Under the pieces are notes generated by a model. That model made no database searches, had not been told where the DNA came from, and saw only the letters and a program-made list of their open reading frames with translations. This document shows, piece after piece, positions 26,226 to 34,838 of a stretch of DNA of 64,000 nt (positions are counted from its first letter, which is position 1; each line of letters begins with the position of its first letter). This stretch comes from Caballeronia sp. dw_19. GTDB lineage: Bacteria; Pseudomonadota; Gammaproteobacteria; Burkholderiales; Burkholderiaceae. A program made the position numbers and the translations under genes. Location of the stretch: contig NZ_JAAVUQ010000004.1 in the NCBI RefSeq assembly GCF_018449515.1, positions 310,001 to 374,000 of the forward strand, read 5' to 3'.

Positions 26226-27149
26226 ATGGAGCTGCGACAACTCCGCTATTTCATTGCGGTAGCCGAAGAAATGAACATCACGCGCGCGGCCGATCGTCTG
26301 CACATGACACAGCCGCCGCTTAGCCGGCAGATCCAGCAGATAGAAGAAAGTGTCGGGTTGCCGCTGTTCGAACGCGGTTCGCGGCCTTTGCGCCTGACCG
26401 AAGCGGGGCGCGTTTTCTACGCGCAGGCAAAGCGCCTGATCGATGAAAGCGACGAGCTCGTCCCGCTCACACGCAGGCTTGCGCAACTGGCGGAACGCAT
26501 TGTGATCGGCTTCGTGCCGTCTACTCTTTACGGTGCGCTGCCGCAGGTTATCCGCGCATTTCGCGAGGCCGCTCCGCAGATCGAATTGTCGCTGATCGAG
26601 ATGTTCACGCTCGAACAACTCGGCGCATTAAAGGGCGGACGAATTGATGTCGGCTTTGGACGACTGCGTTTCGACGATGTGCAACTGACGCGCGAAGTAC
26701 TCGTCGAGGAACGGATGATTGCCGCGCTGCCGGAAGATCATCCGTTAGCGGATGCTTCTGTGGAGTTGACGCTGGAGGATATGGCGCGCGAGACGCTGAT
26801 TGTGTATCCGAGTTCGCCGCGTCCGAGTTATGCGGACCAGCAGTTATCGGCACTGCGCGATCATGCGCTTGAACCTGCCGCCGTACACGAAGTGCGGGAG
26901 TTGCAGACAGCGCTTGGGCTCGTTGCGGCGCGAGTGGGTGTGTCGCTTGTGCCGGAGAGCGTTGATGGTTTGAGGGTGCATGGCGTCGTCTACCGGCACC
27001 TGCCCGAACCAGGTCCCACGTCACCGATCATCATGAGCCGCCGGCTTCAGGACGAAGGGCAAACCACGGCCCTCTTCTGTTCCATTGCGCGTGATTTGTT
27101 CCGTCGTGATAGACTTTTTCGCGTTGCTGATCGAAGCGATGTTCGCTAG
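26226..27149 (+). CDS. LysR-type transcriptional regulator
   Basis: 307 aa. HTH residues 1-60 (MELRQLRYFIAVAEEMNITRAADRLHMTQPPLSRQIQQIEESVG) are canonical, and the effector domain begins near residue 90 (IVIGFVPSTLYGALPQVIRAF). It belongs to the aromatic-catabolism-like CatR/BenM branch by general appearance, but no aromatic genes adjoin; the MFS gene upstream on the same strand is the nearest candidate target. Confidence 0.9.
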   Translation: MELRQLRYFIAVAEEMNITRAADRLHMTQPPLSRQIQQIEESVGLPLFERGSRPLRLTEAGRVFYAQAKRLIDESDELVPLTRRLAQLAERIVIGFVPSTLYGALPQVIRAFREAAPQIELSLIEMFTLEQLGALKGGRIDVGFGRLRFDDVQLTREVLVEERMIAALPEDHPLADASVELTLEDMARETLIVYPSSPRPSYADQQLSALRDHALEPAAVHEVRELQTALGLVAARVGVSLVPESVDGLRVHGVVYRHLPEPGPTSPIIMSRRLQDEGQTTALFCSIARDLFRRDRLFRVADRSDVR

Positions 27150-27180
27150 TGACTAGTGCGTCTGGCATGACCGGCACGTT

Positions 27181-27213
27181 AAAAAAAAGTCCCACCCGGG
27201 CGGGATGGGACTT
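27181..27213 (-). terminator. Strong rho-independent terminator, minus strand
   Basis: AAGTCCCA (27187-27194) and TGGGACTT (27206-27213) enclose CCCG/CGGG, and on the minus strand the stem is followed by eight T residues (complement of A27181-27188). There is no protein gene on the minus strand directly upstream, so it should terminate a non-coding transcript. Confidence 0.85.
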
Positions 27214-27290
27214 AAGCACGACGAGGATCACCTTCGTCGCGGGACACACCCTCGGAAGGGTGATGCTAGTGTGTCTGCATTCGCGCCGAA
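27181..27290 (-). ncRNA. Candidate intergenic small RNA
   Basis: Reading the minus strand from ~27290 there are three successive hairpins: GACACAC/GTGTGTC (27243-27249 with 27269-27275) nested with CACCCT-tccg-AGGGTG (27247-27262); CGACGA/TCGTCG (27219-27239); then the U8 terminator. No open reading frame of note lies within. The layout - two structured modules and an intrinsic terminator in a convergent position after a LysR gene - is what a trans-acting sRNA looks like. The 5' end is estimated; no promoter could be assigned with certainty. Confidence 0.55.
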
Positions 27291-27349
27291 AGGAAATAAT
27301 GTCGGGGTTGATCTGACAACATTTAACGATCTGGGGGTGGAGTTTGGTC

Positions 27350-28386
27350 GCTAGGGGATGGGGGTCGGGGTCTATGCTGGGGTGGTCGGTTCTGGGTTAG
27401 CGGTCGGGGATGGTGCTGGGTTGGTCGGTTCTGGGGTTAGCGGTCGGGGTCAATGCCGGGTTGCTGCTTGCGGCCTTAGCGGTCTGCGAGAGTTGGATTT
27501 TCTCTTTATCACTGTTAGCCACTGTGCGTGGCGGCACGTCATTTCTTTGTCCAAAGCGACAAAGAAACGAAGCAAAGAAAACGCTTTCAACCACGCTACC
27601 CTAAGTGTCCACAGCGTGCAGTTTCTATTCATAGGTGCCCCAAAAGCACGGTGCTCGCCAGAGCGAAGGATGTTTGAAACCCTCCTTCTCCGAACACCGA
27701 TACCCACACGCTTCGCCACCAGTGATTGAACCTGCCCAAGGGGCACCCCGCGCTATCCGCGGACGACCAACCACCAAATGTGCACGCGCCTCGAACCACG
27801 TAGCCAACCCTGCTGGAAACGAGGCCGCGAAGATGCGGGCGGCCGTAACCGACGAAAATAGCTGTACAGAACGCGCAGCCAATTCACAAAAACTGAAGCA
27901 GTGACCACAAACACGCATCAAGCCGTGGCGAATGGATACAGTCGCACAGACCAGATAGCTAATCTGTCAAAAAACGCAGCCGTAAATATCTGTAAGGCCG
28001 TGCGGGTTCCTTAGCAATTGTGCTTGCCCGAGAGCGTACGGGGCGAAGCGTGTTCGTGTCAGGATTCGCGAGAAGGAGGGGTTCAAACATCCGTGGTTCT
28101 GGCGAGCACCGTGCTTTTGGGGCACCTATGAATCAAAACTGCACGCTGTGGACACTTAGGGTAGCGTGGTTTAAAAGCGTTTTCTTTGCTTCGTTTCTTT
28201 GTCGCTTTGGACAAAGAAATGACGTGCCGCCACGCACAGTGGCTAATAGTGATAAAGAGAAAATCCAACTCTCGCAGACCGCTAACACTGAAAGCACCAA
28301 CCCGGCATTGACCCCGACCGCTAACCCAGAACCGACCACCCCGACCACTAACCCGGAACCCAACACCCCGAGACCCACCCCTAAGC
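27350..28386. repeat. Palindromic element A (~1.04 kb)
   Basis: Two ~320-bp inverted arms (27400-27717 and 28045-28365) surround a ~330-bp unique centre. The outer ends are degenerate G-rich repeats (GGTCGGGGT, GGTTCTGGGTTAGC). Each arm contains a conserved 10-bp hairpin TTTCTTTGTC-N6-GACAAAGAAA (27542-27567 and 28194-28219). A second copy, B, at 43317-44342 has its centre in the opposite orientation. Open frames exist in the arms, but they differ by frameshifts between copies, so I treat the element as non-coding. It abuts a truncated histidine-kinase gene. Confidence 0.85.
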
Positions 28387-28410
28387 CCATGCAAGCGCCC
28401 CACCGCTCGC

Positions 28411-28711
28411 GCAAATACCCGTAGAGAGCCTCCATTTGCCGATATCCGACTAACTTGGCCCGACCAAGCCCAAACCTGCCGGCGTGGCGGCCGCGGCTAC
28501 CGTCCAGCCGATGAAACGACTCGAAGATACGTGTCCGCTCCGCAACCGGAATACCGGAGCCCTCGTCGTCCACGATCAGCACGAGCGCGCCCGCCGGCCC
28601 CAAACATGCGCTCAGCGAAATGGTGCGCTGCGCGTAGCGGGTGCTGTTGCGAATCAGGTTCAACAAGGCCCTTGCAACCAGCTCTTCGCCGCACAACGAA
28701 CCGCCACTCAT
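28411..28711 (-). pseudogene. Histidine kinase ATPase-domain fragment
   Basis: ATG 28711 opens a frame encoding the C-terminal catalytic domain of a sensor histidine kinase: N-box ELVARALLNLIRNSTRYA, G1-box VDDEGSGIP, F-box IFESFHRLD, and a degraded G2-box GRFGLGRAK. Sensor, dimerisation and phospho-acceptor regions are missing. The homology stops near 28430, where palindromic element A begins, and the frame then reads into the element. The 5' end lies only 18 bases after the fliD stop. It is a remnant left by rearrangement. Confidence 0.75.
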
Positions 28712-28729
28712 CGCGCGGCGCGTTCCTCG

Positions 28730-30232
28730 TCAACCCTTGTTTCCGGCCAGTGCGCCCGCGCTGTTGGCCCCGCCGAACAATGCGGTCAGATAGTTCGCAT
28801 TGCTGCTCATCTGCGCCATCAGCGTGTTGAGTGCAGTGAACTGCGCGTTGTAGCTGTTCGTCAGTTGCGCGGCGAATGCGTCCAGCTTCGTGCCCTGGAC
28901 CTTGATATTCTCGAGGTCCTTGTTGAGCGACGTTGTCCTGGTATCGAGCAGGCCATCTTTCTTGAGAAAGGTCGTGAGGGTCTTGTTCATCTCCGCACCG
29001 AGACCGGAGGTCGAATTGAACAACGCGTTGACCGTGCCGGGTTTGTTGGTCAGCGCGGCGTTCAGCGCGGTTTCGTCGATCTTCAACGTGCCGTCCTGTT
29101 GCAGCACGATACCGATAGACCCCAGGTTCGCCATTCCCTTGGTCTCGCCCCCTGCCGTCGGAACGCCCTTGCTGATCACGGTTGCAAGCGCATTCTTGAC
29201 CGTGTTCATCATCGAGTCGCCGAGCAATGGTCCGCCTTGCGAGCCCTTGGGTTGCGACTTGTCGAAAGAAGTCAGCGACGCAGCCATGTTGACGAAGTTG
29301 TTATACGCCGTGACGAAGGCCTTGATCGAGGTCTGCTGGGCGGTCGGGTCGGAGGTGACGCTCAGCGTCTGGGTCGTGCCCACGGACTCGGAGGTCAGGT
29401 TGATCGACAGCCCCGCAATCGCCGATGTCACGCTGTTGCTCGGGCTGCTGACCTCCGTGCCGGCCACCGTCAGCAACGCGTCCTTGCCAGCCGCGGTTTG
29501 CTTCCAGTTCTCCGATGTCCCGATAGTCGTGTACGGCGCCACGGTCTTGGTCGGGTCCGAGGGGTCGACAGTCGAGGTGGACGAGCTGACGTTGAGCTTC
29601 GATAACCCGGTGTTGTCGCCCGAGCCAGCCGGCGTGACCTCCACCGAGATACCGTTCGCCACGCCCGTGGTGGACGAGTGCAGCACGAGATGCGCGCCGT
29701 CCGTACCGGTGATCACCGTCGCGCTCACGCCGGGATTGCCGGAGGCTGAATTGATCGCGGCTGCAATGCCGCTCAGCGTGTTATTCGACGAATCGATCTT
29801 GATCGAAACGTCCTTGCCGCCCACCGAGAGTTTCAGCGTGCCGGTACCGAGCGTGTCCTTGGCGCCGAACGCGCCCGAAGTGATACTTTGCGATGTCGCG
29901 ATGTTGGTGACCTGGATCGCATAGCTGCCCGTCGTGGCGCCCTTGCCGGCAGTAGCGGTCAGGCCCTTGCCGTCGGCCTTGGCCGTGACAGCGGACAACG
30001 CGGTGCCGTCGGACAGCGACCCCAGTGAGCTCTGCAGCAGCGACAGGACCGATTTCAACGAACCGACAGCCGTCAGGAGGGAAGTGCTGGTCTTCTGTTT
30101 GGCCGAGTTGGTCGCATTCAATCCGGCAACCCGTGCGTTGACGATAGCTTCGACAAGCGCCGGAACGTCGGTATTCTTGCCCGTCGAGCCGTTGATTAGA
30201 GATTGTCCCGCGGACTTGATTGCGTCAGACAT
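28730..30232 (-). CDS. fliD: Flagellar hook-associated protein 2 (filament cap)
   Basis: 500 aa. FliD caps the growing flagellar filament and folds flagellin. The N-terminal FliD_N region (residues ~20-125, with DVPALVEAIVNARVAGLNA) and C-terminal FliD_C region (~290-480, YNNFVNMAASLTSFD to LNTLMAQMSSNANYLTALFG) are present with a Ser/Thr-rich middle domain. GGGAG lies ~10 bases before ATG 30232. Unusually it stands alone: no fliS, fliC or other flagellar gene is in the window, and a kinase fragment follows directly. It may be a second fliD copy moved here. Confidence 0.92.
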   Translation of the reverse strand: MSDAIKSAGQSLINGSTGKNTDVPALVEAIVNARVAGLNATNSAKQKTSTSLLTAVGSLKSVLSLLQSSLGSLSDGTALSAVTAKADGKGLTATAGKGATTGSYAIQVTNIATSQSITSGAFGAKDTLGTGTLKLSVGGKDVSIKIDSSNNTLSGIAAAINSASGNPGVSATVITGTDGAHLVLHSSTTGVANGISVEVTPAGSGDNTGLSKLNVSSSTSTVDPSDPTKTVAPYTTIGTSENWKQTAAGKDALLTVAGTEVSSPSNSVTSAIAGLSINLTSESVGTTQTLSVTSDPTAQQTSIKAFVTAYNNFVNMAASLTSFDKSQPKGSQGGPLLGDSMMNTVKNALATVISKGVPTAGGETKGMANLGSIGIVLQQDGTLKIDETALNAALTNKPGTVNALFNSTSGLGAEMNKTLTTFLKKDGLLDTRTTSLNKDLENIKVQGTKLDAFAAQLTNSYNAQFTALNTLMAQMSSNANYLTALFGGANSAGALAGNKG

Positions 30233-30923
30233 AAATAGTGGAACTCCCTTGTTAAACCCCGGGTTGGACTGATCAACAGCCAGCCTTCACACGCGATGGC
30301 ACTTTTGTGACACGAGCCGGGAAAAAGCCGTTCAAGTCGCTGGTAACCGGCTTTGAATTGCGGCTCTGATTTGCTCATTCGCGTGTTGTGTCGCCGCGCG
30401 GCATGAGCGGCAGCGCATGCAAGCCAATGCTACGATTAATTATCTATAGATTACGGTAAGCCGACTAAATACTTTAGGGAAGTTTTCAGTTTTGTCGGAA
30501 AATTTCCGAATTCCGTGGCTTGAGGGAGCGCCGAATCGGAACGGATTCAAAAGGGATAAGGGGAAGCCGCGCGCCTAGCCACCTTCATGCTGGCGACCGC
30601 ATCGCGGCATCTCGCCCTGTTTCAGCCGGCGAGAAGACATTCAAAAGCGTGCGACGGATGTTCCTGGAGCGCGCGTTCAAGCACTCGACAGCACCTGCAT
30701 CGAGCGTCTTTTCTACTCCAGGGAACGGATCATCATCGCGCCGTCGGCTCTTCCGCCAAGGCGTCCGCATGTCGCTGCCGTCGGCGCGGCAACGGCCGAT
30801 CTCGGCGGCGGTGCTATCGATCCAGTAGGGGCGCTGCTCCTTCACATCCCGCAGCGGTCCCTCGCCAAGATGATTGCTGGCATCGACGATCAGTCAGGCT
30901 TCGATCGTGGCTGTCTACCGTTA
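30233..30923. other. 691-bp region with decayed sequence
   Basis: Upstream region of fliD. It is AT-rich at 30430-30500, with a weak sigma-28-like match (TAAAGTAT at 30476-30469, then ACCGTAAT at 30457-30450, on the minus strand). It also holds the gluconolactonase-like remnant listed separately. No intact gene. Confidence 0.4.
30750..30893 (-). pseudogene. SMP-30/gluconolactonase N-terminal fragment
   Basis: Minus-strand frame from 30893 reads LIVDASNHLGEGPL-RDVKEQRPYWIDSTAAEIG, matching the N-terminal signature of SMP-30/regucalcin lactonases (D...LGEGP.WD...lyWvDi....i.r). Homology fades by ~30750, and the downstream blades are absent. A stop codon lies just upstream. Gluconolactonase remnants fit the sugar-acid dehydrogenase next door. 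Confidence 0.55.
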
Positions 30924-31874
30924 TCAGCTCTTGTCGTCATCGGACTTCAATGTTGCGCGGCGATGCGCCAGCAAGGCCATCAGCCGCCGGTCACGCCAGC
31001 GGCTACGGCTTTCTATTTCGTCGCGTGGCAACACGTCGCGGCGTTCGGCATCGAGTCTCGCGATGCTGTCAGGCGACCAGTCGAACGGCACGCTGTCCTT
31101 TGCAAAGGCGCGGTACATCGCGCCATAACGCGCGGCATAATCCGCCACGCCGCCGGGCGCGTTCAGGTCGATGGTTTCAAATGGCCCCATGAACGACCAC
31201 CGCAGCCCGAGGCCGTCGCGCATCACCGTGTCGAGATCGGCGGCGCTTGCGTAGCCTCGTGCGTAGAGGCTCAATGCTTCGTCCAGAAGCACGCCTTGCA
31301 AGCGGTTCAGTAGAAAACCCGGGATCTCGCGCGCAACGGTCACGGGCTCCTGGCCCGCCTCCTCGTAGAGCGCACGCGCACGGGCCAATGTGTCCGGCGA
31401 CGTCCACGGCGCTCCGCATAGCTCGACCAGCGGCACGAGCGAAGGCGAATTCACGGGGTGCGCCACAAGGCATCGCGCGCGGCCCTCCAGTGCTTCGGTG
31501 AACGTCGAGGCAGGCAGGCCGGAGGTCGAACTGGCCAGCAGCGTGTCGGGGCGCGTCAGCCTGTCCAGTTCGGCAAACAATGTGCGCTTGACCTCCACGA
31601 TCTCCGCAATGTTCTCCTGCACCAGATCGACATCGCTCACCGCGTCCGCGAGCTGCTCATATGCTGTAACACGCGACACGATCCGCTCTTCCGGCTCGTC
31701 GACGAGTCCGTACTTGCCGAGGTCCGAGACACTGCTGCGGATAGACGGAATCGCACCGTCGAGCATCGCGCGGTCGGCGTCGTGAAGCCTCACCTCGAAA
31801 CCCGCACGCGCGAACACGATCGCCCACGCACGGCCTATCCGTCCCGATCCAATCACTGCAACGCGTCTGCTCAT
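30924..31874 (-). CDS. 3-hydroxyacyl-CoA dehydrogenase-like protein (L-gulonate/L-carnitine dehydrogenase type)
   Basis: 316 aa. The N-terminal NAD fold begins with VAVIGSGRIGRAWAIVFARAG; LVQENIAEIVEVKRTLFAELD and LASSTSGLPAS match the HCDH family; CLVAHPVNSPSLVPLVEL contains the catalytic His, and EIPGFLLNRLQGVLLDEAL starts the C-terminal helical domain. The length and lack of a hydratase domain suggest the lambda-crystallin/L-gulonate 3-dehydrogenase or carnitine dehydrogenase subgroup acting on a small hydroxy acid. A GntR regulator lies 190 bases upstream on the same strand. Confidence 0.87.
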   Translation of the reverse strand: MSRRVAVIGSGRIGRAWAIVFARAGFEVRLHDADRAMLDGAIPSIRSSVSDLGKYGLVDEPEERIVSRVTAYEQLADAVSDVDLVQENIAEIVEVKRTLFAELDRLTRPDTLLASSTSGLPASTFTEALEGRARCLVAHPVNSPSLVPLVELCGAPWTSPDTLARARALYEEAGQEPVTVAREIPGFLLNRLQGVLLDEALSLYARGYASAADLDTVMRDGLGLRWSFMGPFETIDLNAPGGVADYAARYGAMYRAFAKDSVPFDWSPDSIARLDAERRDVLPRDEIESRSRWRDRRLMALLAHRRATLKSDDDKS

Positions 31875-32063
31875 GGTGTAGTTCCATCGACGATCAAGCT
31901 TTTTTATCGCGCAACGTAATCACGGCAGGCGGTACAACCAGCACGCGCAACCCCGCGGGCGGTTCAACATCTGTAGAACCGTCGTGCTTGTCTACCTCGT
32001 TTTTTGGGGGGCAGCTCACAGGCTCGGCACAGCTCGGGTCACCGCTCAACTCACAGGCCCAAG

Positions 32064-32774
32064 TCAACCTGAGGCCCTGGCCGCTTCCCTGCTCTGCAGG
32101 CGCTCCTGCAAGTCCGCAGCGGCGCCGCCGATGTCCTCCTCTATGCCCGCCCGCGCGCCTTCTCCGTCGCCCTTCCAGAGGGCATCGACGATCTTGCGGT
32201 GCGCCGTCATTGACAACCGCATATGCGGGATGTCCGGTGCCACGAGATTCAGGAACGGGCCAATACGCATCCAGAGATTCTGGATGGTCGCGAGCGTCAG
32301 GTCGCTCGCGCCATGCGTATAGATTGCTATATGGAATTCGAAATTGCTGCGCAGGTACGCGGATACATCACCGGCTTCCACGTGGGCATTCATGGTGTCG
32401 AACACCGCTTGCAGCGCGTTCAAATGGTCCCTGGTCATCCGCGATGCCGCCCGCTTCGCCACGCAGCCTTCAAGGGCTATCCGCACGTCGCGCAGCTCTT
32501 CGAGCAGGTCGAGCGTCATGGGCGGCACCATCAACGCGCGACCCGGTCCATCGATCAACGCGCCTTCGGCTTGCAGCCGCGTGAGCGCGGCGCGCACCGG
32601 CATGGTCGATGAACCGACGGCTTCGGCTACCCCGCGCAAGCTCAGCGCCTGACCGGGTGCAAAACGTCCCGTCATGATCGCCTCGCGCAACTGCGCGTAG
32701 ACGCGGCCCGCCATGGTCTCGCGCGCCACCAGTTCAAGCGGCAGCGCGTCCGCGCTTGCTTCTCGTGTTGTCAA
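32064..32774 (-). CDS. GntR-family (FadR/FCD) transcriptional regulator
   Basis: 236 aa. The wHTH (residues ~22-90: VYAQLREAIMTGRFAPGQALSLRGVAEAVGSSTMPVRAALTRLQAEGAL) is followed by the FCD ligand-binding helical domain with metal-site residues in FEFHIAIYTH and AHRKIVDAL. FCD regulators sense organic acids. It sits upstream of the dehydrogenase on the same strand, and a palindromic operator lies 21 bases before its start, implying autoregulation. Confidence 0.9.
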   Translation of the reverse strand: MTTREASADALPLELVARETMAGRVYAQLREAIMTGRFAPGQALSLRGVAEAVGSSTMPVRAALTRLQAEGALIDGPGRALMVPPMTLDLLEELRDVRIALEGCVAKRAASRMTRDHLNALQAVFDTMNAHVEAGDVSAYLRSNFEFHIAIYTHGASDLTLATIQNLWMRIGPFLNLVAPDIPHMRLSMTAHRKIVDALWKGDGEGARAGIEEDIGGAAADLQERLQSREAARASG

Positions 32775-32794
32775 TTAAACAGCTCCTTACGATA

Positions 32795-32815
32795 TATGTG
32801 ACCTGTGATCACATA
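32795..32815. promoter_or_regulatory. GntR operator candidate TATGTGA-N7-TCACATA
   Basis: A perfect 7-bp inverted repeat (32795-32801 and 32809-32815), 21 bases upstream of the GntR start codon. The right half also contains the 10-bp palindrome TGTGATCACA (32804-32813). Confidence 0.6.
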
Positions 32816-33080
32816 GTAGCAAGAAGTTTGGTGCCCTTGCCGCTCTTAGTCAACCTTCAAGTTCTAAGGGAAAACGCGGCTGCCGGGTTGTCCGGGCGAA
32901 CGATCCGGCAAGCGCATCGGCGCATGACCGGTGCTTTCGCCGTGGCGCCGAAAGAGGATCGAGGACCGGTTTGCGAGGACGACCCATATGCGGCGGTCGG
33001 CATCCAGGAGTGGTCGTCGCGTGCAAGCCGATAAGCGGTGAAGCGTTCACGCTCTGGGCGGGTGCAGTCAAGCAAATCGC
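32816..33080. other. Gene-free stretch
   Basis: Upstream DNA of the GntR gene and downstream end of the next minus-strand gene. Open frames here have no recognisable similarity. Confidence 0.3.
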
Positions 33081-33425
33081 TTAAAGTCCCACCGCGGCCG
33101 GATTCATTTCGATGTGCAAAACGACCAGCCACATCTTCGGACAATCGGGCGCTATCTTGAGCGCCGGGTTGGTCTTGTCCACGGGCGTGATACAGCCCTT
33201 CTCGCGCGCCAGCAAATACGCGCGCCGTGCGTCTGACTGCAGCCATATGCTCACGAGACCGCACGTCAGGAAACTGAACATGGTTGTGATAAGACCCGGC
33301 GCGCCCGGATCAAGCTGCTGAACCGCATACGCGAATGCCGTGGTCAGAACCTGGTTCGCCACGATAGCGACACACACCACCTTCGCCATGCCCCTGATCC
33401 TCATGGCCGTATGAAGCTTTAACAC
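33081..33425 (-). CDS. Small membrane-associated hypothetical protein
   Basis: Up to 114 aa. Two hydrophobic segments are visible, VVCVAIVANQVLTTAFAYAV and LITTMFSFLTCGLVSIWLQ, followed by a polar C-terminus with KTNPALKIAPDCPKMW. The start is uncertain: GTG 33425, ATG 33404 and ATG 33389 are in frame, and an A/G-rich stretch precedes the last. I do not recognise the family. It is 70 bases downstream of the universal stress protein gene on the same strand. Confidence 0.55.
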   Translation of the reverse strand: MLKLHTAMRIRGMAKVVCVAIVANQVLTTAFAYAVQQLDPGAPGLITTMFSFLTCGLVSIWLQSDARRAYLLAREKGCITPVDKTNPALKIAPDCPKMWLVVLHIEMNPAAVGL

Positions 33426-33495
33426 GATTGTGTACTCTTGACTGAACGCTGGTGAATGTTAGTTCGTTGATCGCCGTGCTTATCGTCGTGCTCAC

Positions 33496-33912
33496 TTAGT
33501 GAACCATCGTCACCGGTGTTTGCATGCTGCGCCACAACTTGTTCATCACCCACCAGCGGGTAAGAAAGCCCAGGTGACTGGCATCGACCAGGACAATGTC
33601 CGAGCGTTTTTCAGCCGCGCACGCTGCAATGGTTCCAGCCACGGACCCAAATACACGTGACCAGTGATACGGAACCCCCGCGTCGTCCAGAATGGCGCGT
33701 GTCTGGCTGAGCGCGCTCAGCATCGCGCGCTTTTCCTGCAAGCGCAGCGCACCACGGGAATGAAACGCACTGGCGCGCCCCTGGTCCGGAAGTTCAAGCA
33801 CCTCCATCAACTCGACCTCGGACACGCAGTGCTCGGCGAAAAGGAATGCAGCATGCCGTGCGGCCTGAAGCGCGCCGTCCTTGTTTATCACCGGTATCAG
33901 TACCCGTAACAT
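33496..33912 (-). CDS. Universal stress protein (UspA family)
   Basis: 138 aa single USP domain. MLRVLIPVINKDGALQAARHAA is the first strand and helix of the Rossmann-like fold, and the C-terminal strand reads PVTMVH. The ATP-binding G-x2-G-x9-G(S/T) motif is not clear: the region reads DASHLGFLTRWWVMNKLWRS, so it may be a non-ATP-binding UspA-type protein. It stands in a stress-related block with the lytic transglycosylase-like gene and kdp. Confidence 0.8.
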   Translation of the reverse strand: MLRVLIPVINKDGALQAARHAAFLFAEHCVSEVELMEVLELPDQGRASAFHSRGALRLQEKRAMLSALSQTRAILDDAGVPYHWSRVFGSVAGTIAACAAEKRSDIVLVDASHLGFLTRWWVMNKLWRSMQTPVTMVH

Positions 33913-34006
33913 AAGCGTCCCCGTTTCAGCTATGACTACAACTTGATTACAGCAGGTCCGGTGTTAAACGCGAGCAGAGTTTCGAGCCTGCGGCGTAAAA
34001 ATTGTG

Positions 34007-34648
34007 TCAAGGCGACCTTACAAGCGCATCCTTGGCTGCATCGTCCGGTGGCGCGTGCAGGCTGGCCGAGAACTGCCTCATGCGAAAAGCCACGCGTTGG
34101 GCGTATCCCTTACCGCCGCCGCTGTATCGTTTGAGGGCGACGCCCAAGTCGCCGCCCGATGCATCGAGATACTCGCGCAGGATTGAAGATCCTATCCGCA
34201 CGTTCTCGCCGGGCTCGGTCAAGTCGTTGCCCGATGCAAATACCTGCGGATGAGCAGCCGGAAGAATCTGCATCAGCCCTTGCGCGCCGGCAACGCTGAC
34301 CGCCTGCCGGTCGAACCCTGACTCGGTTGCAATGACCGCGAGCAATAGCACAGGTGACATTGCATATTCGTTTGCCGCGCTGATGACCGCACGCGCAATC
34401 AGCGTGGCCTCCTGCCGGGCCACCCGGAACTGCCGCCATAACACCGCCGCTACATTTGCAACCTGCGGCGATTCGCCGGATGAGGATTCAATACTTGCCG
34501 ATATCTTCCCGTCAGGCACTGACCGGTCATTGGTTACATCCGTTGCATCGGCTGCGTATGCCGCGCTTGCGGCCATGAACGAAAACGCGCAGAGGGCAAG
34601 TTTCGCACGCAACTGTCGCCTTGATTCTTTTGACTGCTTCTCATGCAT
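34007..34648 (-). CDS. Lytic transglycosylase-like (SLT domain) secreted protein
   Basis: 213 aa from ATG 34648 (an upstream start at 34720 would add 24 residues before the signal peptide). LRAKLALCAFSFMAASAAYAADA is a signal peptide. Residues ~85-200 form the SLT/goose-lysozyme-like domain: SPVLLLAVIATESGFDRQAVS contains the catalytic Glu (ATESGF), and GAQGLMQILPAA the second conserved motif. It should cleave periplasmic peptidoglycan, or act as a specialised secretion-associated muramidase. Genes on either side give no clear partner. Confidence 0.88.
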   Translation of the reverse strand: MHEKQSKESRRQLRAKLALCAFSFMAASAAYAADATDVTNDRSVPDGKISASIESSSGESPQVANVAAVLWRQFRVARQEATLIARAVISAANEYAMSPVLLLAVIATESGFDRQAVSVAGAQGLMQILPAAHPQVFASGNDLTEPGENVRIGSSILREYLDASGGDLGVALKRYSGGGKGYAQRVAFRMRQFSASLHAPPDDAAKDALVRSP

Positions 34649-34812
34649 CACGGCCCCTTCTCGTTTGCGTTCGGGAAGGCTACGCTGCCCGACGTATCGA
34701 TCGGGATAAAAGCTGACCATGCCGTATCAAGAACCCGTCAAGACGTGAGCGTTCAGCATCGAATTTCGCCAGCGCACCATCAGACTCGCATGGGAACGCC
34801 GCTAAACAACAC

Positions 34813-34838
34813 ATCAAACCAATGCATCAAACCAATGC
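34813..34838. repeat. 2 x 13-bp tandem repeat after kdpE
   Basis: ATCAAACCAATGC occurs twice head to tail, ending one base before the kdpE stop codon. Confidence 0.7.

Noticed and set aside
26100..26618. 172-codon minus-strand frame over the LysR start
   Set aside because: Antisense to a clear LysR N-terminal domain.
28020..28424. Open frame in element A encoding a Thr/Pro/Asn-rich tail (and equivalents in other arms)
   Set aside because: Corresponding frames in the four arms are broken by frameshifts relative to each other and read through degenerate G-rich repeats, so coding is unlikely.
28484..29924. Two long plus-strand open frames (373 and 344 codons)
   Set aside because: Antisense to fliD; repetitive Ser/Val/Pro content mirrors FliD's Ser/Thr-rich codons.
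30450..30476. Sigma-28-like promoter for fliD
   Set aside because: Only the -35 part matches well; the -10 matches at about half of positions, and the site is >200 bp upstream of the start.
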